Positions 11,851 through 24,034 of a DNA stretch of 64,000 nucleotides are shown in pieces (the first letter of the stretch is position 1; every line of letters starts with the position of its first letter). A program made the position numbers and the translations under genes. The stretch covers positions 139,054,421-139,118,420 of the forward strand of contig CM066733.1 of assembly GCA_033961575.1 (NCBI GenBank). Direction: 5' to 3'. The notes beneath the pieces are model-generated. The model searched no databases and was not told the DNA's origin. It saw only the letters and a program-made list of their open reading frames with translations. Source of the stretch: Aselliscus stoliczkanus (lineage: Eukaryota; Chordata; Mammalia; Chiroptera; Hipposideridae).

Positions 11851-14490
11851 AATACAGTATATGAATTAGACTGTAGCGGGCAGTGCCAAAAGCTCTCAGC
11901 GCACCTGGGACATGAGAGAATGGATGACGACTGTCTAGTGATCAGACATGTACCTGGATCTAGAAGGTGGATAGATCCACATGGTAATGTTGGGACCCTG
12001 TAAGAGACTCTAATACCTTACATAGATATAGTTTCACATGTGTAAATGTTGTACCATGAGTATCCAAATAACATGTATACTCCATTTCCTAAGCCTGTGT
12101 GTGGTCGTGAATAATAAGCAAATTTAAAATACAGAGAATTCTACATATTGCATATGGTGTTCTCAGAGGCTCTTCTAAGATTCCATGTCTGGCAAGCATG
12201 CTTGCAAATAGTCTGAAGGGGAGAGAGAGAAATCTCAGCTCTCATTCCAAACCTGATCTCCTCCTCTGGAGCACCCCAGGACGCTCGGGAAGAACCAATC
12301 TGTCTGTTCTCATTACTGTGACAGATCAGACTCATGGGTATCAAAAATCATCATTTCATCGCCAAGATTTTGTCTCCAGACTGCAGCTCATTCATTTCTG
12401 ACAACATGTTGGAAGTGAAACGTGCCTCCCCACCCGTCTTCCTTCCTTTTAGAATTTATGAATTTTGCAGTTTTGTTAAAAACAAAAGTTGCTCACGATT
12501 TTCAGAATGAGATATCCCTTCACACATCAGCATTCAAATGGCATGATCGAAAGGGGAACAAAAAAAAATATTAAACGCAGACCATCTTGGAACATACAGG
12601 ATGAGAATTAACAATGTCCAGAATGAGAAAGAGGATTCGAAAACTCAGCACAGCAAACACCAACCGGAGCCTAACTGGCCAGGAGTGTGCCATATTGTTC
12701 TTATTTCTCATTTTGATGCTCCTGGGCCCAGCAGAGAAGCCACCCCATTCTCAGTTGTCTAATGGAGGCCGGTTAAAGATTACCATGCAGAAAAGTGGCA
12801 CCCATCTCTAATCTTGCCTTTTCCATCAAGTCAGGGATGACGACAGTGGCCTAGGTAATTTGTTCCACTGCCCTTGTCCCTAGATCTGACCTCAGGACGG
12901 CACTAGATCTCGTGTTTACCATTTGGCCATCTGTCATGAGTCCGTATTTTGAAGGACTTTAAATAGAAACACACATACACACCTCAAAATGTTAAGCTAG
13001 GAAAATCTTATTTTCTATTTGAAATCTTTCAACTTACAATTAAGGCAATAGATCCATGGTGAATGGGTAATTGTTTGAGGTAACAGAAGAATCAGGACAG
13101 AAGGTCACATATCGTTCTGTCAAATCCACCCCAAAGCCACCCAGTTGGCTGTTATACAGTCTCAAACCATCCCAACTAGGTGACAGCTCCCCTCATGCTC
13201 AGCCACTTGGCATTAAAGCGGCAGAGAGGATTCTCCCTTAATGAGGTCAGAGGAGAACACAAGCTCCAAATACGAAATTCCCTTTACCATATTTTTATTC
13301 ACCCTCTTCCTTCAAATTACGGTGATTCCTAATCCAGTTTAAATTATACGTCACAAAAACCTCATCTATACAAATTCCAGCCAGAAATCAGGAAGTAAAC
13401 CAGAAAGGCACTGAGAAGGCACAAATAGCCCTTTGGGGCCCACTCTAAAGATCCCGGCGAGTGCCCTCAGGCATTTGTTTGTGTCACTGACCTCGACTAA
13501 TAACCTTAACAAGTGTTTAAAGGGTTTTCAAGCTCTGAGAAGACTGCGAAAAGCAAGGAAATAAAGAGAAAAGAAGTTTGTGGGGGCCAGGGGCCACAGG
13601 GCAGACCCCGATAGCGCTGAGAAGGTGCCCTAGACAGCAAGGCAGAAGCACCATCAACAAAACACAAAACACAGACACTCTGTTTGTTCAAAAGGATCAT
13701 CTCCAGGCAGTCTCCCAAACCTCCACAGGCCTGGCACAAACTCTGCCAACAGCTCCATATAGCAACTGATGCTTTTAAAGCTATCCCTGATTTACACATC
13801 AAGAAGAGGCTTTATTTTGTTCATCATCATTCTTTGAAGAAACAGAGATCTATGAGGCATCTTAGCAAGAGTGGCCAGTCTATTTTTCAACCTGGCAATA
13901 ACCGTTACGATTGTATTGCTTAAAGGGTGTAACCACCCAAGGGAACTGGCAAATCTCCTCAGCTTTGTAGAATCCCCAGGGGCCTGGCACCACAGGCTCC
14001 TGTCACTGGGTTCTCTTCTCTTCAGCCTCCTCTGAAGACCCAGGGACAGGCCTAGGAGGTCACGTGCTGCCTCCCTGATTTTTATGCTAAAGACTATAGA
14101 TAGTTGTGGAAAGGAGCTTCGATTACACCTCAGTGCAAATTACAAATGACCTTGACCTTGAGCATTTTTGAGACCAGATGCTCATCACAATCCTATCTCT
14201 ATCTCCAGCATTCAGCAAATCCCAGAGGGGACAGGTTGATTCTTTCACATATTCCATCTAAACCCAACACCTCCTGCACATGTACATGCCACGCTCAACC
14301 TCCTCCCTTTGAAGAATGTGTATGGTACTGGGTGGGTTTTGTTTTTGTAGTTGTTGTTTTTACAATGTCCTGGACCATGCTAGTTAGACTAAGAGATTGT
14401 CACAGCTTTTTAAAAGTATACATTACTTTCATGCTCTCTTTACTCCTCCCCTCCTTATAAATAAATATATGTTTATGGTTTCTCCTCATA
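11851..14490. other. intergenic, nothing recognised
   Basis: No exon recognised. The stretch 13,000-14,100 is unusually free of repeat text compared with its surroundings and might include conserved non-coding sequence; this cannot be judged without alignment. Confidence 0.5.
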
Positions 14491-14503
14491 AAAAGTAACT
14501 TGA

Positions 14504-14949
14504 GGGCCGGCCGAGTGGCGCATTGGTTAAGTGCTGGTTTTGGGATGCCAGCGGCCCCGGTTCGGATCCCACATGAGGGCCAGTGACACTGCCCTCTACA
14601 GCTAACAACAGCTCCACCTGGAGCTGGGCTGTGCGAGCCCCGGTGATGGTGTGGGCTGCAGCCCCTGCTGCAGTGGGCTGCCATAGGCTACAGTGAGTGG
14701 CCCGCAGCCAGCGTGAGCGGCTGGCAGCCAAGTGTGAGCTGCCAATAGCCGCGGTGAGCGACATCCAGAGGCCAGCGACCGATCTGCCTCATCCGGGAAG
14801 AGCGCAGTGACGATACCAACAGTGAAGCAACATCTTCCGCAACTAAACTGAAGAACAAAAAGACAGCAACTTGTCTGTTCCCCTTCCCCAATTCCCCAAC
14901 GCTGTTCCCCTCTGCCAATTCCCCAATAAAATCTTTAAAAAAAAAAAAA
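14504..14949 (+). mobile_element. long composite head-A SINE with 3' body
   Basis: GGCCGGCCGAGTGGCGC head with A and B boxes, then about 330 bp of body, ending GACAGCAACTTGTCTGTTCC ... CCCCAATAAAATCTTT and a 15+ A run. Flanked by a perfect 13-bp duplication AAAAGTAACTTGA at 14,491-14,503 and 14,950-14,962, so the whole composite inserted as one unit. Confidence 0.94.
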
Positions 14950-14962
14950 AAAAGTAACTTGA

Positions 14963-16867
14963 AAACCAAAGAACAGTATTTTTTAAATAAAGACTCTTTA
15001 AAATAAAGACTCTCTTCTGAGGAAAATGTCGCCCCCACCACTGCTCAAGTTACAAAACAGGAAGGAATGGCTCAATATAACCCTGGGGACAAAGAGATGG
15101 TTTTTGAAACTATTTACAAGTAGGGCTGTTGTTCATACCCTGGTGCCTGTGTCACAAAATCTAAGGACGTAGGAGCATCTTGGCATGCTGAAGTGGTCTC
15201 ATAGGAGGGTCATGAATGCATCAGAAACTTGTTCTAAGGTCAAAGTTATTGCTTTGGGGGAAGAAAGAAACCCAAAAGCTCTCCTTCCTAGTGGCAGCCT
15301 ACAAACAAACCAATTGCCCAGGGTGGCAACCCTTAAGATATCAAACCAGTTTGAAAAACATATGGCACCGCATAATTTGGATTTCCATACTCCGCGCTTT
15401 ACCTATGTGGCCAACTATAAACTGGTCTTTTTCCAGTTGGAGTGAATAACCCAGGAAAATGAAAATTAAGAACAAACAAACAAAAAAATATCCTCGACAG
15501 ACCTGGCCTTTCTTTATTGAATAGTTATTTCTTGTCTCCGGCCCCCCTCCTCTAACGTGGACTTACAAATGGCCATAGCCTAACTAAAACCATGCCACCA
15601 ACCCTGTCACTGGCTGAGAGTTCAGCTTAAACAGTCATCATCGTCAACTGGAATTCTGAAACCAAGCAATGCACAGTTTGGTGCTGTTTACTGGAAAAGG
15701 GTGAATTATTCCATGATCTCAGTGTTGACCCCTTTAGCATGCCTCCCCAGACAGCTGCGTTCTTGGAAAACTGCAAAAGCACATCGAAGAGAGTACAAGA
15801 ACCAAAGAAGACTGGGAAACATTTTGGGGGCACAAAAGCCAAGTTAAAAAAAAAAAAAAGTGGTTTTTGAACAATACTGTGTAACTTTAGCAATGTAAGT
15901 GCATATTCTCCCTGTGGAGAGAGTGTACATGACTAACATAAGCCAAGTATGAATAAGTAAGTAAGCATCAAAAAGAAATGTAAAATGAAAGACAATTTCA
16001 AATCGGTTATAATGTTACATTTCTGAAATTAAACTTCTGGTTAAATGTGGTAGAGGAAGCAGGAATCTCACTCCCCTCTCTTAAAACTCACTGAAGAAAA
16101 TTCTGTCTTCAAGGAAATAGAGAAATGACCATGCCCCAAACAAACCTACCTAACATACTGCCCCAAGCTCTAAAGCCTGGACTAGGGTGGTGAAAGAGGC
16201 TGAGAGCCGAATCCTAAGTGCTCAGACAAACTACGAATCCTTCAAACGTCAGATCTGAAGGAGAAATCAATCCAGTATCCTTCGGAGGGCCTCAGGGTAG
16301 GCGGTGCAGGCAGTGCCCTACAAAAGGATGCCTGACCCAGAGAGAGAGGCTGGAATCAAGCCCCAGCTCTACTCTCTGCCAGCAGAGCTAAATCCTTTCC
16401 CCGTTCTCACACAGACACCATCTGCTCACCAAGCCCTGGCTAGCAGGGTGGCTTTCACCCAAAGGAGATGTTTTGTGGGCTTGTGACAGCCCTGGGTCGC
16501 CAGTTAGAGAGAGGAAGATCCAGGAGGCAGACAGGTCATGATGAAGAGGAGAAGGTCAGAGTAGATTCCACCCCCTAGAATGACGTGGAGTCAGCCATGC
16601 CTGAGGGGTCTTACTGTACCTGCTAATTCTTTTCCTTAGAGATATGTCTGCCCTTTACTTTTGGCCTCAAGAACGAGGGTGGCTCTCAGTTCAGTCCCTC
16701 AAATTAAAAAAATACCTGGTCATATAGGTGCATCCCTCTCTCGAATTAAGCCAGCAAGGCTAAAAGAAACATAGCTGAAGGACATGCATCATGAGAAGAC
16801 TCTCCTAAGGAAACAAATTTCATCCAGCAAGATTTTAATATAAAAAAACAAAAAAGAAAGAGTGATG
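14963..16867. other. intergenic, nothing recognised
   Basis: No exon recognised; a 13-nt A run at about 15,846-15,858. ORFs of 60-88 codons on both strands lack domains. Confidence 0.55.
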
Positions 16868-17395
16868 GTGAATTTTATGTATTAATGTGAGTGGGCTAAG
16901 GGGTGCCCAGAGAGCTGCTAAAACATTACTTCTGGGTGTTCTGTGAGGGTGTTTCTGGAATTAGTAGACCGCATAAAGCACACAGTCCTCACCGATGGTG
17001 TGGGCCTCATCCAATCCGCTGAGGGCCTGAATAGAGCCAAAATGAGAGGAAGAAGAAACTTGCTTTTTCTGCTTGAGCTGGGACATCCATCTTCAGCTCC
17101 CCAAGAACATCAGTGCCCCTACTTCTCATGCCTTCAGACTCTGGGACTTACAGCATTCATCAGCCCCTAATTCTCAGGCCCTTGGACTCGACTGAATTAC
17201 ACCACTGGCTTTGCTGGTTCTCCAGCTTACAAAAGGCAGATCATAGTATTTCTTAGCCACCATAATCACTTGAGCCAATTCCAAAAATAAATCTTCTCTT
17301 ATATATCTATATATCTTTCTATCTCTATCATCTATCTATCTATCTATTCTGTTTGTTCTGTTTCCCTGCAAAACCCTAGTACAGAAAGAAAGAAA
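16868..17395 (+). mobile_element. LTR-like interspersed repeat with terminal TATC microsatellite
   Basis: Opens with GATGGTGAATTTTATGTATT and contains GGGTGTTCTGTGAGGGTGTT, GTGGGCCTCATCCAATCCGC and a terminal CTGTTTCCCTGCAAAACCCT segment, an order shared by a common mammalian LTR-type repeat whose exact name I do not assign. The TATC run at 17,300-17,347 lies inside it. Confidence 0.55.
17300..17347. repeat. TATC/ATCT microsatellite
   Basis: Imperfect TATC repeat inside the preceding LTR-like element. Confidence 0.9.
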
Positions 17396-19734
17396 AGATA
17401 CACAAATTCAAAACATGACTATAAAACAACAGAAAACAGCCAAAATAAACTAGCAAATATGCACATTTTAAATTTTGATCAACACTGTCTATGGGTCATC
17501 TAAAGATGTTCATCAATATTCACTCTCATCCAAATAGATAAAAGTTTTCCCACCTCCATGCTGACTTTGGATATTATCAACCTTTCAAATTTGGGATAAT
17601 CTGTTGGATGAAAACATGGCTTCTCCTAATTTTACGTAGCATTTCCCCAACGATTAGTGAGGTCGAGCGTGTTTACATATATTTACTGCCCTTTGTATTT
17701 GGCTGCATTTAGAAGCATCCTCCTGTGCTGGGAAGAACTCTCTAAAGACATGTGAATGACGCTCTCAATTGGGAAATAACAGATGCAGTACTTTTAAGGT
17801 CAGACTTCGCTGCAATTCTAGGAGTGTAAAGTAAGCTTGGTCATGAGGGACGGACCTACTTTCGAGAAAATCTAGAGGCCAAATTATGTGATGAGGTGTT
17901 CTAAATTTGGGGTTAGCCAAAGGCACAGAAAAGAGAAGAAACACAATCGGAGTAGTCAGAGAAATCTTACTCAGGGTCAGACAAGGCAGCCTGCTAAGCT
18001 GCATAGCTGGAATAGGAGTAATGGCGAAAAGGCCTTCATCTACCAAAGGGCCCTTGCTAGTACCCAGAACTTTGGAAAGTAATTACTTGGGAGTCAGGCT
18101 TAGAATCTTTAGAAGTTCATGATTAAGCTACAAATAACCACAGTATTCTCAAGCACCTACTATAGGCTAGATCCTGTCGTAGGCATTGAGTAAATCAAAA
18201 GGGACCCCAACTCAGCAGGGGCCCTAGGTCAGGCAGAGGTGACAGAAAACCTGGCTCACTAACGGCACAGTGAAAAATGAGGATCCAAAAGAGAGCTATG
18301 ATAATTAGGTGTACTTAAGGTGTTTATGCCTTAGACAAGGTAGGTGCTCTGTAGATATTAATTCCTTCCCCCTTTCATCCAATTCCCTTTGACAGTTAAT
18401 TTGCCATTATCAATCCTTGTTTACCCAGCAAAGTTCATGAGCTAAAACACAGAACTGGGGGCAGGATGAAAAGGGAGAAAGGGGGTGGTGGGGGACATGA
18501 CAAACTGTGCGTACTGCACAGTCTTATCACCAGGTGGGATAAAGTAGGGTTTATTGGACCTGTTTATGGGCATATGCTGTGCTGTGCTCCATGCAAACAC
18601 TAAACTAAAAATATAAAGCCCCTAAATTTATTTTAGAGAAAACAGAAACATGGCATGTAGCGTTCATATATTTTTAAAGAGAATAGACTTGGGCGGGGAT
18701 GCAAAGGGGCTCCAGGTCATGTTTTTTTCGTGGGAGAGAAGTGAAATATGTGTGCGGAGAGCTGGTGGAGCTCCGTGTGGCTGGGAGCGGGGTGGGAGTG
18801 ACGTTGGGGCCATAGCTCACAGCCCAGCTACAAGTTCTAAATCTCCACTTGGGGCTGTGATGTTTTCTTACTGCAAAAATCAAACCTGACACCATCAAAA
18901 ACTTTCTTTTTATCATTAGCATTTTATTCCTGAAGTATTTTCACTTTACAGCAACAGTGCTTTAGAAAGTACCCATCCAAGGGTACCATGCTCGAGATTA
19001 TATAAGGAAAGGAACCCTTTGCCATCTCCACAAACTCTGAAATAGTCCCGAATGTGAGAAATTGCATCAGCTCTCACTGCTATGCAAATCATAGAGTGGC
19101 TTGTAGGGTGGCCTGGCTAATTTTGGTAAATGTGTGGGTAGGAGAGGGAAAGTGGCTGTTTAAAGTGCATTTAAAACTTTTAGTTTCAAATTATTAAAGA
19201 CTGCAAGAAGGTACTGAGATTTCCCAGGAACAAAATAAAACAAGACTTATTTCAGAAATAAGCCAGGCATAAATACACTTACACAAAACTCTTTAAAGCC
19301 ACACTGTTGGCTCTTTGAATAGAGAGTTGAGACTTGTCCTACCAGATAGATACTGTAAGTTCACTTCACCTGCAGACTCTGGCTCTTTACCACCATTGTG
19401 TCAGGTCATGATTTCTGAGCTCTTCGGGCCTGGCCTCTCCTTCTGACCGGATGCTCCAGTCAGCCGTGACTTCCAGTATCTGGCTCTTACCTGGGGGTGC
19501 TCCTATCTCTATGACCTTCCTCACCCCCATCTGGGATACTTCCACTTAGTCTTCAGGCTTCTTCCAGGACCCAGGTCTCTGCCACGGCTGCCCCTTGGCT
19601 GAATTATTGACTGTTAATGCAAATGTACTTCTGGGCTCCTGAATTGCTTCCTCAATTTGACATCACATAATTGAATCATATTAACTATCAAAGTCAAGAT
19701 GTTATTCATGTTAATATAGAAAAATAAACTTGCA
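17396..19734. other. intergenic, nothing recognised
   Basis: No exon recognised. A small L2/MIR-like phrase (AGCACCTACTATAGGCTAGA) occurs near 18,153; otherwise unassigned. Confidence 0.5.
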
Positions 19735-20733
19735 AGAATAGCCAGGAAATCAATTAAAAAGAGCATCTATAAGGGAAAACTAGGTTTTCTACACACTAAA
19801 GCCTCCATGTCTCAACCAGTCTGGTACTGGTGCCTGAACAAGCAAGCAAACCGGTGGGGTAGAATAATAAAAAGCCCCCAAAGATATATGGAAGCTTAGT
19901 GTGTGACATAGAGGGCATCTCAAATTGCTGGGGCAAAGATAGGAAGAACGTGGTGGCAGCTACTGGAAAAAAGACAAGTTCTGTATCTAACACCATTCAC
20001 AAGAATACACTTTAAATGGATTGGAAATCTGAATGCAAACGTTTAAAATATACAAGTATGAAAAGAAAATAGGGTGAATTCCTCTTTAACCATGTTAGAA
20101 AGAAAGTCTTTCTAACCACGACTTACAATCCAGAAAAAAAAAAAAATAAAAGAATAGATCAATAAATGTGGTGACATAAAACTACTAATATGCTGCATGG
20201 AAAAGCACCATATACAAATTCAAAAGACAACTGACACATTGGGGAAAATGTTTAAAACCTATACCACAGACAAGGGGCTAATACCCTCAATATTTAGAGA
20301 ATTCTTAAAGAAGGGGAAATGACCAAAATTAACAGCAAAATAGGAACGACATAAACAGAAAATTTACTTAAAAACATATGTATGGCATTTAAACACATAA
20401 AATGATATCCAAATAACTCATAATTAAAGAAGTGCAAGTTAAAACTATGCTAATTCTCACCTATCAGATAAGCAGAAATTTTAAAGAATGACAACACATC
20501 CTGTTGGCAAAGCGAGGGGAAAACAGGCACTGTCATGCATTGCTGGTGGGAAAACAAATTGGCACGGCCTTCGGAGAGGGGAACTTGGCAATGACTAAGA
20601 AAAGTCATTCACTTAACTCTCAATTGGGCAATTCCACTTCTAGGAATCTACCCTGAAGATACATCCGCAAAAACACTAAAATACATATGCACAAGTTATT
20701 CACTGCAACATTGTTTGGAAAGGGCTTAAATGC
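19735..20733 (+). mobile_element. old L1 (L1M-type) ORF2 end and 3' region, left half
   Basis: Text follows the C-terminal part of L1 ORF2 and its 3' flank: AACACCATTCACAAGAATAC, a CTAATACCCTCAATATTTAG segment, GCATTGCTGGTGGGAAAACA and CAATTCCACTTCTAGGAATC. All frames are broken. It stops abruptly where the Tigger element begins and appears to resume near 25,190. Confidence 0.8.
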
Positions 20734-21072
20734 AGTCATGTAACTACGTAACGATGTTTCGGTCAACAGTGGACTGAATATATGATGGTGGTCCTATAAG
20801 ATTATAGTGGAACTAAAAACGTCCCCTCGTCTAGTGACATGGTAGCCGTTGTAAGGTCGCAGTGCAATGCATTACTCATTTGTGGTGGTGCTGGTGTAAA
20901 CAAACCCACTATGCTACCAGGTGTAGAAAAGAATAGCACATACAGTTCTGTAGAGTACATAATACTTGATAACGATACTAAAGAGCTAGGCTCCTAATAT
21001 ATGTATTTACTGTACTATACTTTTTATCATTATTTTAGAGTGCAGTCTTTCTACTTATAAAAAGAAGTTTGC

Positions 21073-21462
21073 GGGCCAGCCCAGTGGCGTGTTGCTTAAG
21101 AGTTGGCTTGGGACTCCAGCTCTGAGCAGCAGGGCCCACATATGAGGGCCAGTGACGCTGCGCCCTCTACAGCTAAAATGGTGATTAACAGCTCAATCTG
21201 GAGCTGGGCTGCCATGATTCGCTGGCGACGGGTGTAGGCTGCAGTGGGGCTGGGGGGCAGCTGGTGTGCGCTTTCGTGAGCTGCTGTGAGCAGCTGTTCA
21301 ATGGCCTGCGAGCAACTGCCTCACCCAGGAAGAGCGCAATGATCGCAATACCAACATGGGCCAGTGAGGCGAAGTCCTCCACAACTAGACTGAAAAACAA
21401 AAGGACAGCAACTTGTCTGTTCCCCTTCCCCCAATTCCCCAGTAAAATCTTTTTTAAAAAAA
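21073..21462 (+). mobile_element. long composite SINE inside Tigger
   Basis: GGGCCAGCCCAGTGGCGTG head, B-box region degraded, same 3' body and CCAATTCCCCAGTAAAATCT tail as the other long copies. Flanked by the 8-bp duplication AAGTTTGC at 21,065-21,072 and 21,463-21,470. Confidence 0.9.
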
Positions 21463-21649
21463 AAGTTTGCTCAAAACAGTATACAGTTATGCCAGCAGCA
21501 GCTTCATACATCTTGTGTTTACCTGGTCTTTTGATTGCATTCTTTTCTCTTGTACTTGATTACATTTTGTAGCGTTTTGTTCATCATAGGCATACGAAAT
21601 CCACTGCTAATGTTGTCAGTAAGAAGCCACATGGAGTGATTGACCGGAC

Positions 21650-23060
21650 ATGAAATTAAAAATAATTAAGAGCTACAAAGGGATGGTCATTGCTCACCAG
21701 TCAGGCATGTCCCACTCCACTATAGCTACAATCTTGAAGAACAAGAACAAAGTGATGGAAGTTGTTAACAGATCGTTTCACTGAAGGCAAAGAGATTAAC
21801 AAAATGTGAGAAGGGCCAAATAAGACATGGAGAAGCTTCTAATGACCTGGACTGCAGACCAGACACAGAAGCATGTCTCTCTTAGCACCATGATGATCCT
21901 GACCAAAGCAAAAAGTTTGTGATGTTGAAAGAAAAGGCTAGACCCAACTACAATGTTAAATTTACTGCTAGCTCTGTGTGGTTTAAACAATTCAAGAATT
22001 GTTATTCATTACATAATGTGAAAGTAAGCAGTGAGTCTGCAAGTGCTGATGTGAAGGCAGCTGAAGAATTTTGGGGAACTCTAGATAAGCTGATGGTGGA
22101 GAAAAATTACTTGCCAGAGTAAATATTCAGGATGGATGAAATCCCCCTATTCTGGAAACAGATGCCTAAAAGGACTTTCATCCATAAGGAAAGAGGCCAA
22201 GTCAATTCCAGATTTCAAGGCTTGTTTTAAGGACAGGATAACAGTTTGGCTTGGGGGCCATGTTACAGGCTACAAATTCAAACCCTTTGTGATCTGACAC
22301 AGGAAAAACCCCAGGGCCTTGGAGTATATGAGTAAGCACACATGGCCAGCTTACTGCAGGAGCAATACGAAGGCATGGATGACCGGGTCCTCTTCCAAGA
22401 TGCCCTCCTGAATTGCTATGCCAGCAAAATGGAGACATACTGTTTGGAAAATAACATGACTATCAAGATTTTGCTTATTGTTGACAATGCTCCCAGACAT
22501 CATTCTTTACCGGTGATCTCCATCTCACTATCAAAGAGAGGTTTCTCCCTCCAAACACCATCTCTTTGATTTAACCAATGGATCAGCAAGTTATAGCAGC
22601 TTTTAAGCCTACTACCTAAGGAGGCCTTGTGCCCAGGCTGTTGCTGCAACTAAGAAGCATTGATGCAATGTTTCTCAGGATTGCAATTGTGATGTCACAA
22701 GGCATGACATCTGGTGAATGGCAGCTGGAAGAAGACACTCAAGAGGTTCAACCATGACCTCAAATATTTGCCAAGGATGAAGAGGTTTCAAAATTCCACA
22801 AGGCTGTGGTTGAGATGGCAAACAACTTCAACGTGGGTGCGATGAGGACAGCCTTGGGGAGCTCCTACAGGTGGTTTCTGAGGAACTGACTAATGAGGAG
22901 TTGTTGGAACAGGAACAGGAGCACAAAGATGAAGAAGCGGCAAGGGAAAAGGAACCTGCAGGAGAAGAAAAAGAAGCTCCAAGAAAACTCACAGTGAAGG
23001 GTTTGGCAGAAGCTTTTCCAGACGTCTATGAGCTACTTTAAAAGTTTGAAAACATGGAGC
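21650..23060 (+). pseudogene. Tigger transposase relic
   Basis: Three separate reading-frame pieces (around 21,919-22,122, 22,342-22,569 and scattered text to 23,040) match parts of pogo-like Tigger transposase: the CENP-B-like DNA-binding half, the central linker (YLPE..FRMDE) and the DDE catalytic half with the DNAPRHH motif. The acidic C-terminal segment EEKEAPRKL lies near 22,965. Frameshifts and stops between them rule out function. Confidence 0.8.
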
Positions 23061-24034
23061 TCTACAAAAGGTTTTCATTACTAGAGAGGAATGTTCATGG
23101 TGCATTCATCTGCTTACAAGCAAATCTGTGATGAAAAGGAAGCAAACCAAGCAAACCACCATGGACATATTTCTGAGAAGAGTTGTATCTCTTCAAAAAG
23201 AGCCTCAGGTGGGTCCTTCAGGAGGGTCCAGAGGAAGGCATGGTTATCATGGGAGAGGACAGCCCCATGCCTGCTCTTGATCTTAAGACCTTCCAGTGGG
23301 ACAAGATGTGGAGGTGGGGCCAGTGGTGGTGATGATCCTGGCCCTGTGTAGGCCGCGGCTAATGTATTTGTGTCTTAGCTTTTGACAAAAAGAAAAGAAA
23401 AAAAAAATTGGAAAAATAAAATTTAAAAAAAAAAGAAAAAACTTTAAAAATAGAAAAAAGCTTATAGAATAAGACTATAAAGAAAGAAAATATTTTTGTA
23501 CAGCTGTACAATAATGTGTGTTTTAAGCTAAGTGTTATTACAAAAGAGCCAAAAAGTTTTAAAAATTTAAGTTTATAAAATACAAAAGTTACAGTAAGCT
23601 AAGTATACAGTTTATAAAGTGTACAGTGATATCCTACACTTTCACAGTTACTCACCACTCACATGCGGACACACCCAGAGCAACTTCCAGTCCTACAAGC
23701 TCTAGTTATGGTCAGTGCCCTGTACAGGTTTACCATTTTTTATCTTTCATACCATACTTTTACTGTACCTTTTACTGCTTTGATATAATCAGATACACAA
23801 ATAACTAACCATTGCATTAAAATTTCCTATAGTATTCAGAACAGTAACATGCCATACAGGTTTGCAGCCTAAGATCAATAGTCTATACCACATATTCTAA
23901 GTGTGTAATAGGTGTACCATCTAGGTTTGTGTAAGTGTAATCTGTAATGCTCACACCATGACAAAGTTGCTTAAGACATTTCTCAGAACATATCACTTCC
24001 ATTAAGTGACACATGACTATATACATACTTTAAA

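Larger units (their letters stand above)
20734..24020 (+). mobile_element. Tigger-class (pogo/Tc1-mariner) DNA transposon, degraded, about 3.3 kb
   Basis: Starts CAGTCATGTAACTACGTAAC and ends ...AAGTGACACATGACT, diverged inverted termini of the MER2-related Tigger kind. Between about 21,650 and 23,060 is a broken pogo-type transposase: recognisable pieces include EKNYLPE followed by MDEIPLFWKQMP and TFIHKE in a shifted frame, then a DDE-domain stretch with LLIVDNAPRHH near 22,470-22,500. The start region near 21,690 reads like the helix-turn-helix domain. A SINE (21,073-21,462) is inserted in the 5' part. Many stops and frameshifts make it inactive. Confidence 0.85.

Noticed and set aside
14504..14600. 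tRNA gene
   Set aside because: A- and B-box-like motifs are present, but a target-site duplication and poly-A tail show a SINE, and the cloverleaf is degraded.
17300..17347. CRISPR-like or structured direct repeat array
   Set aside because: It is a plain tetranucleotide microsatellite without spacers, in a mammalian genome.
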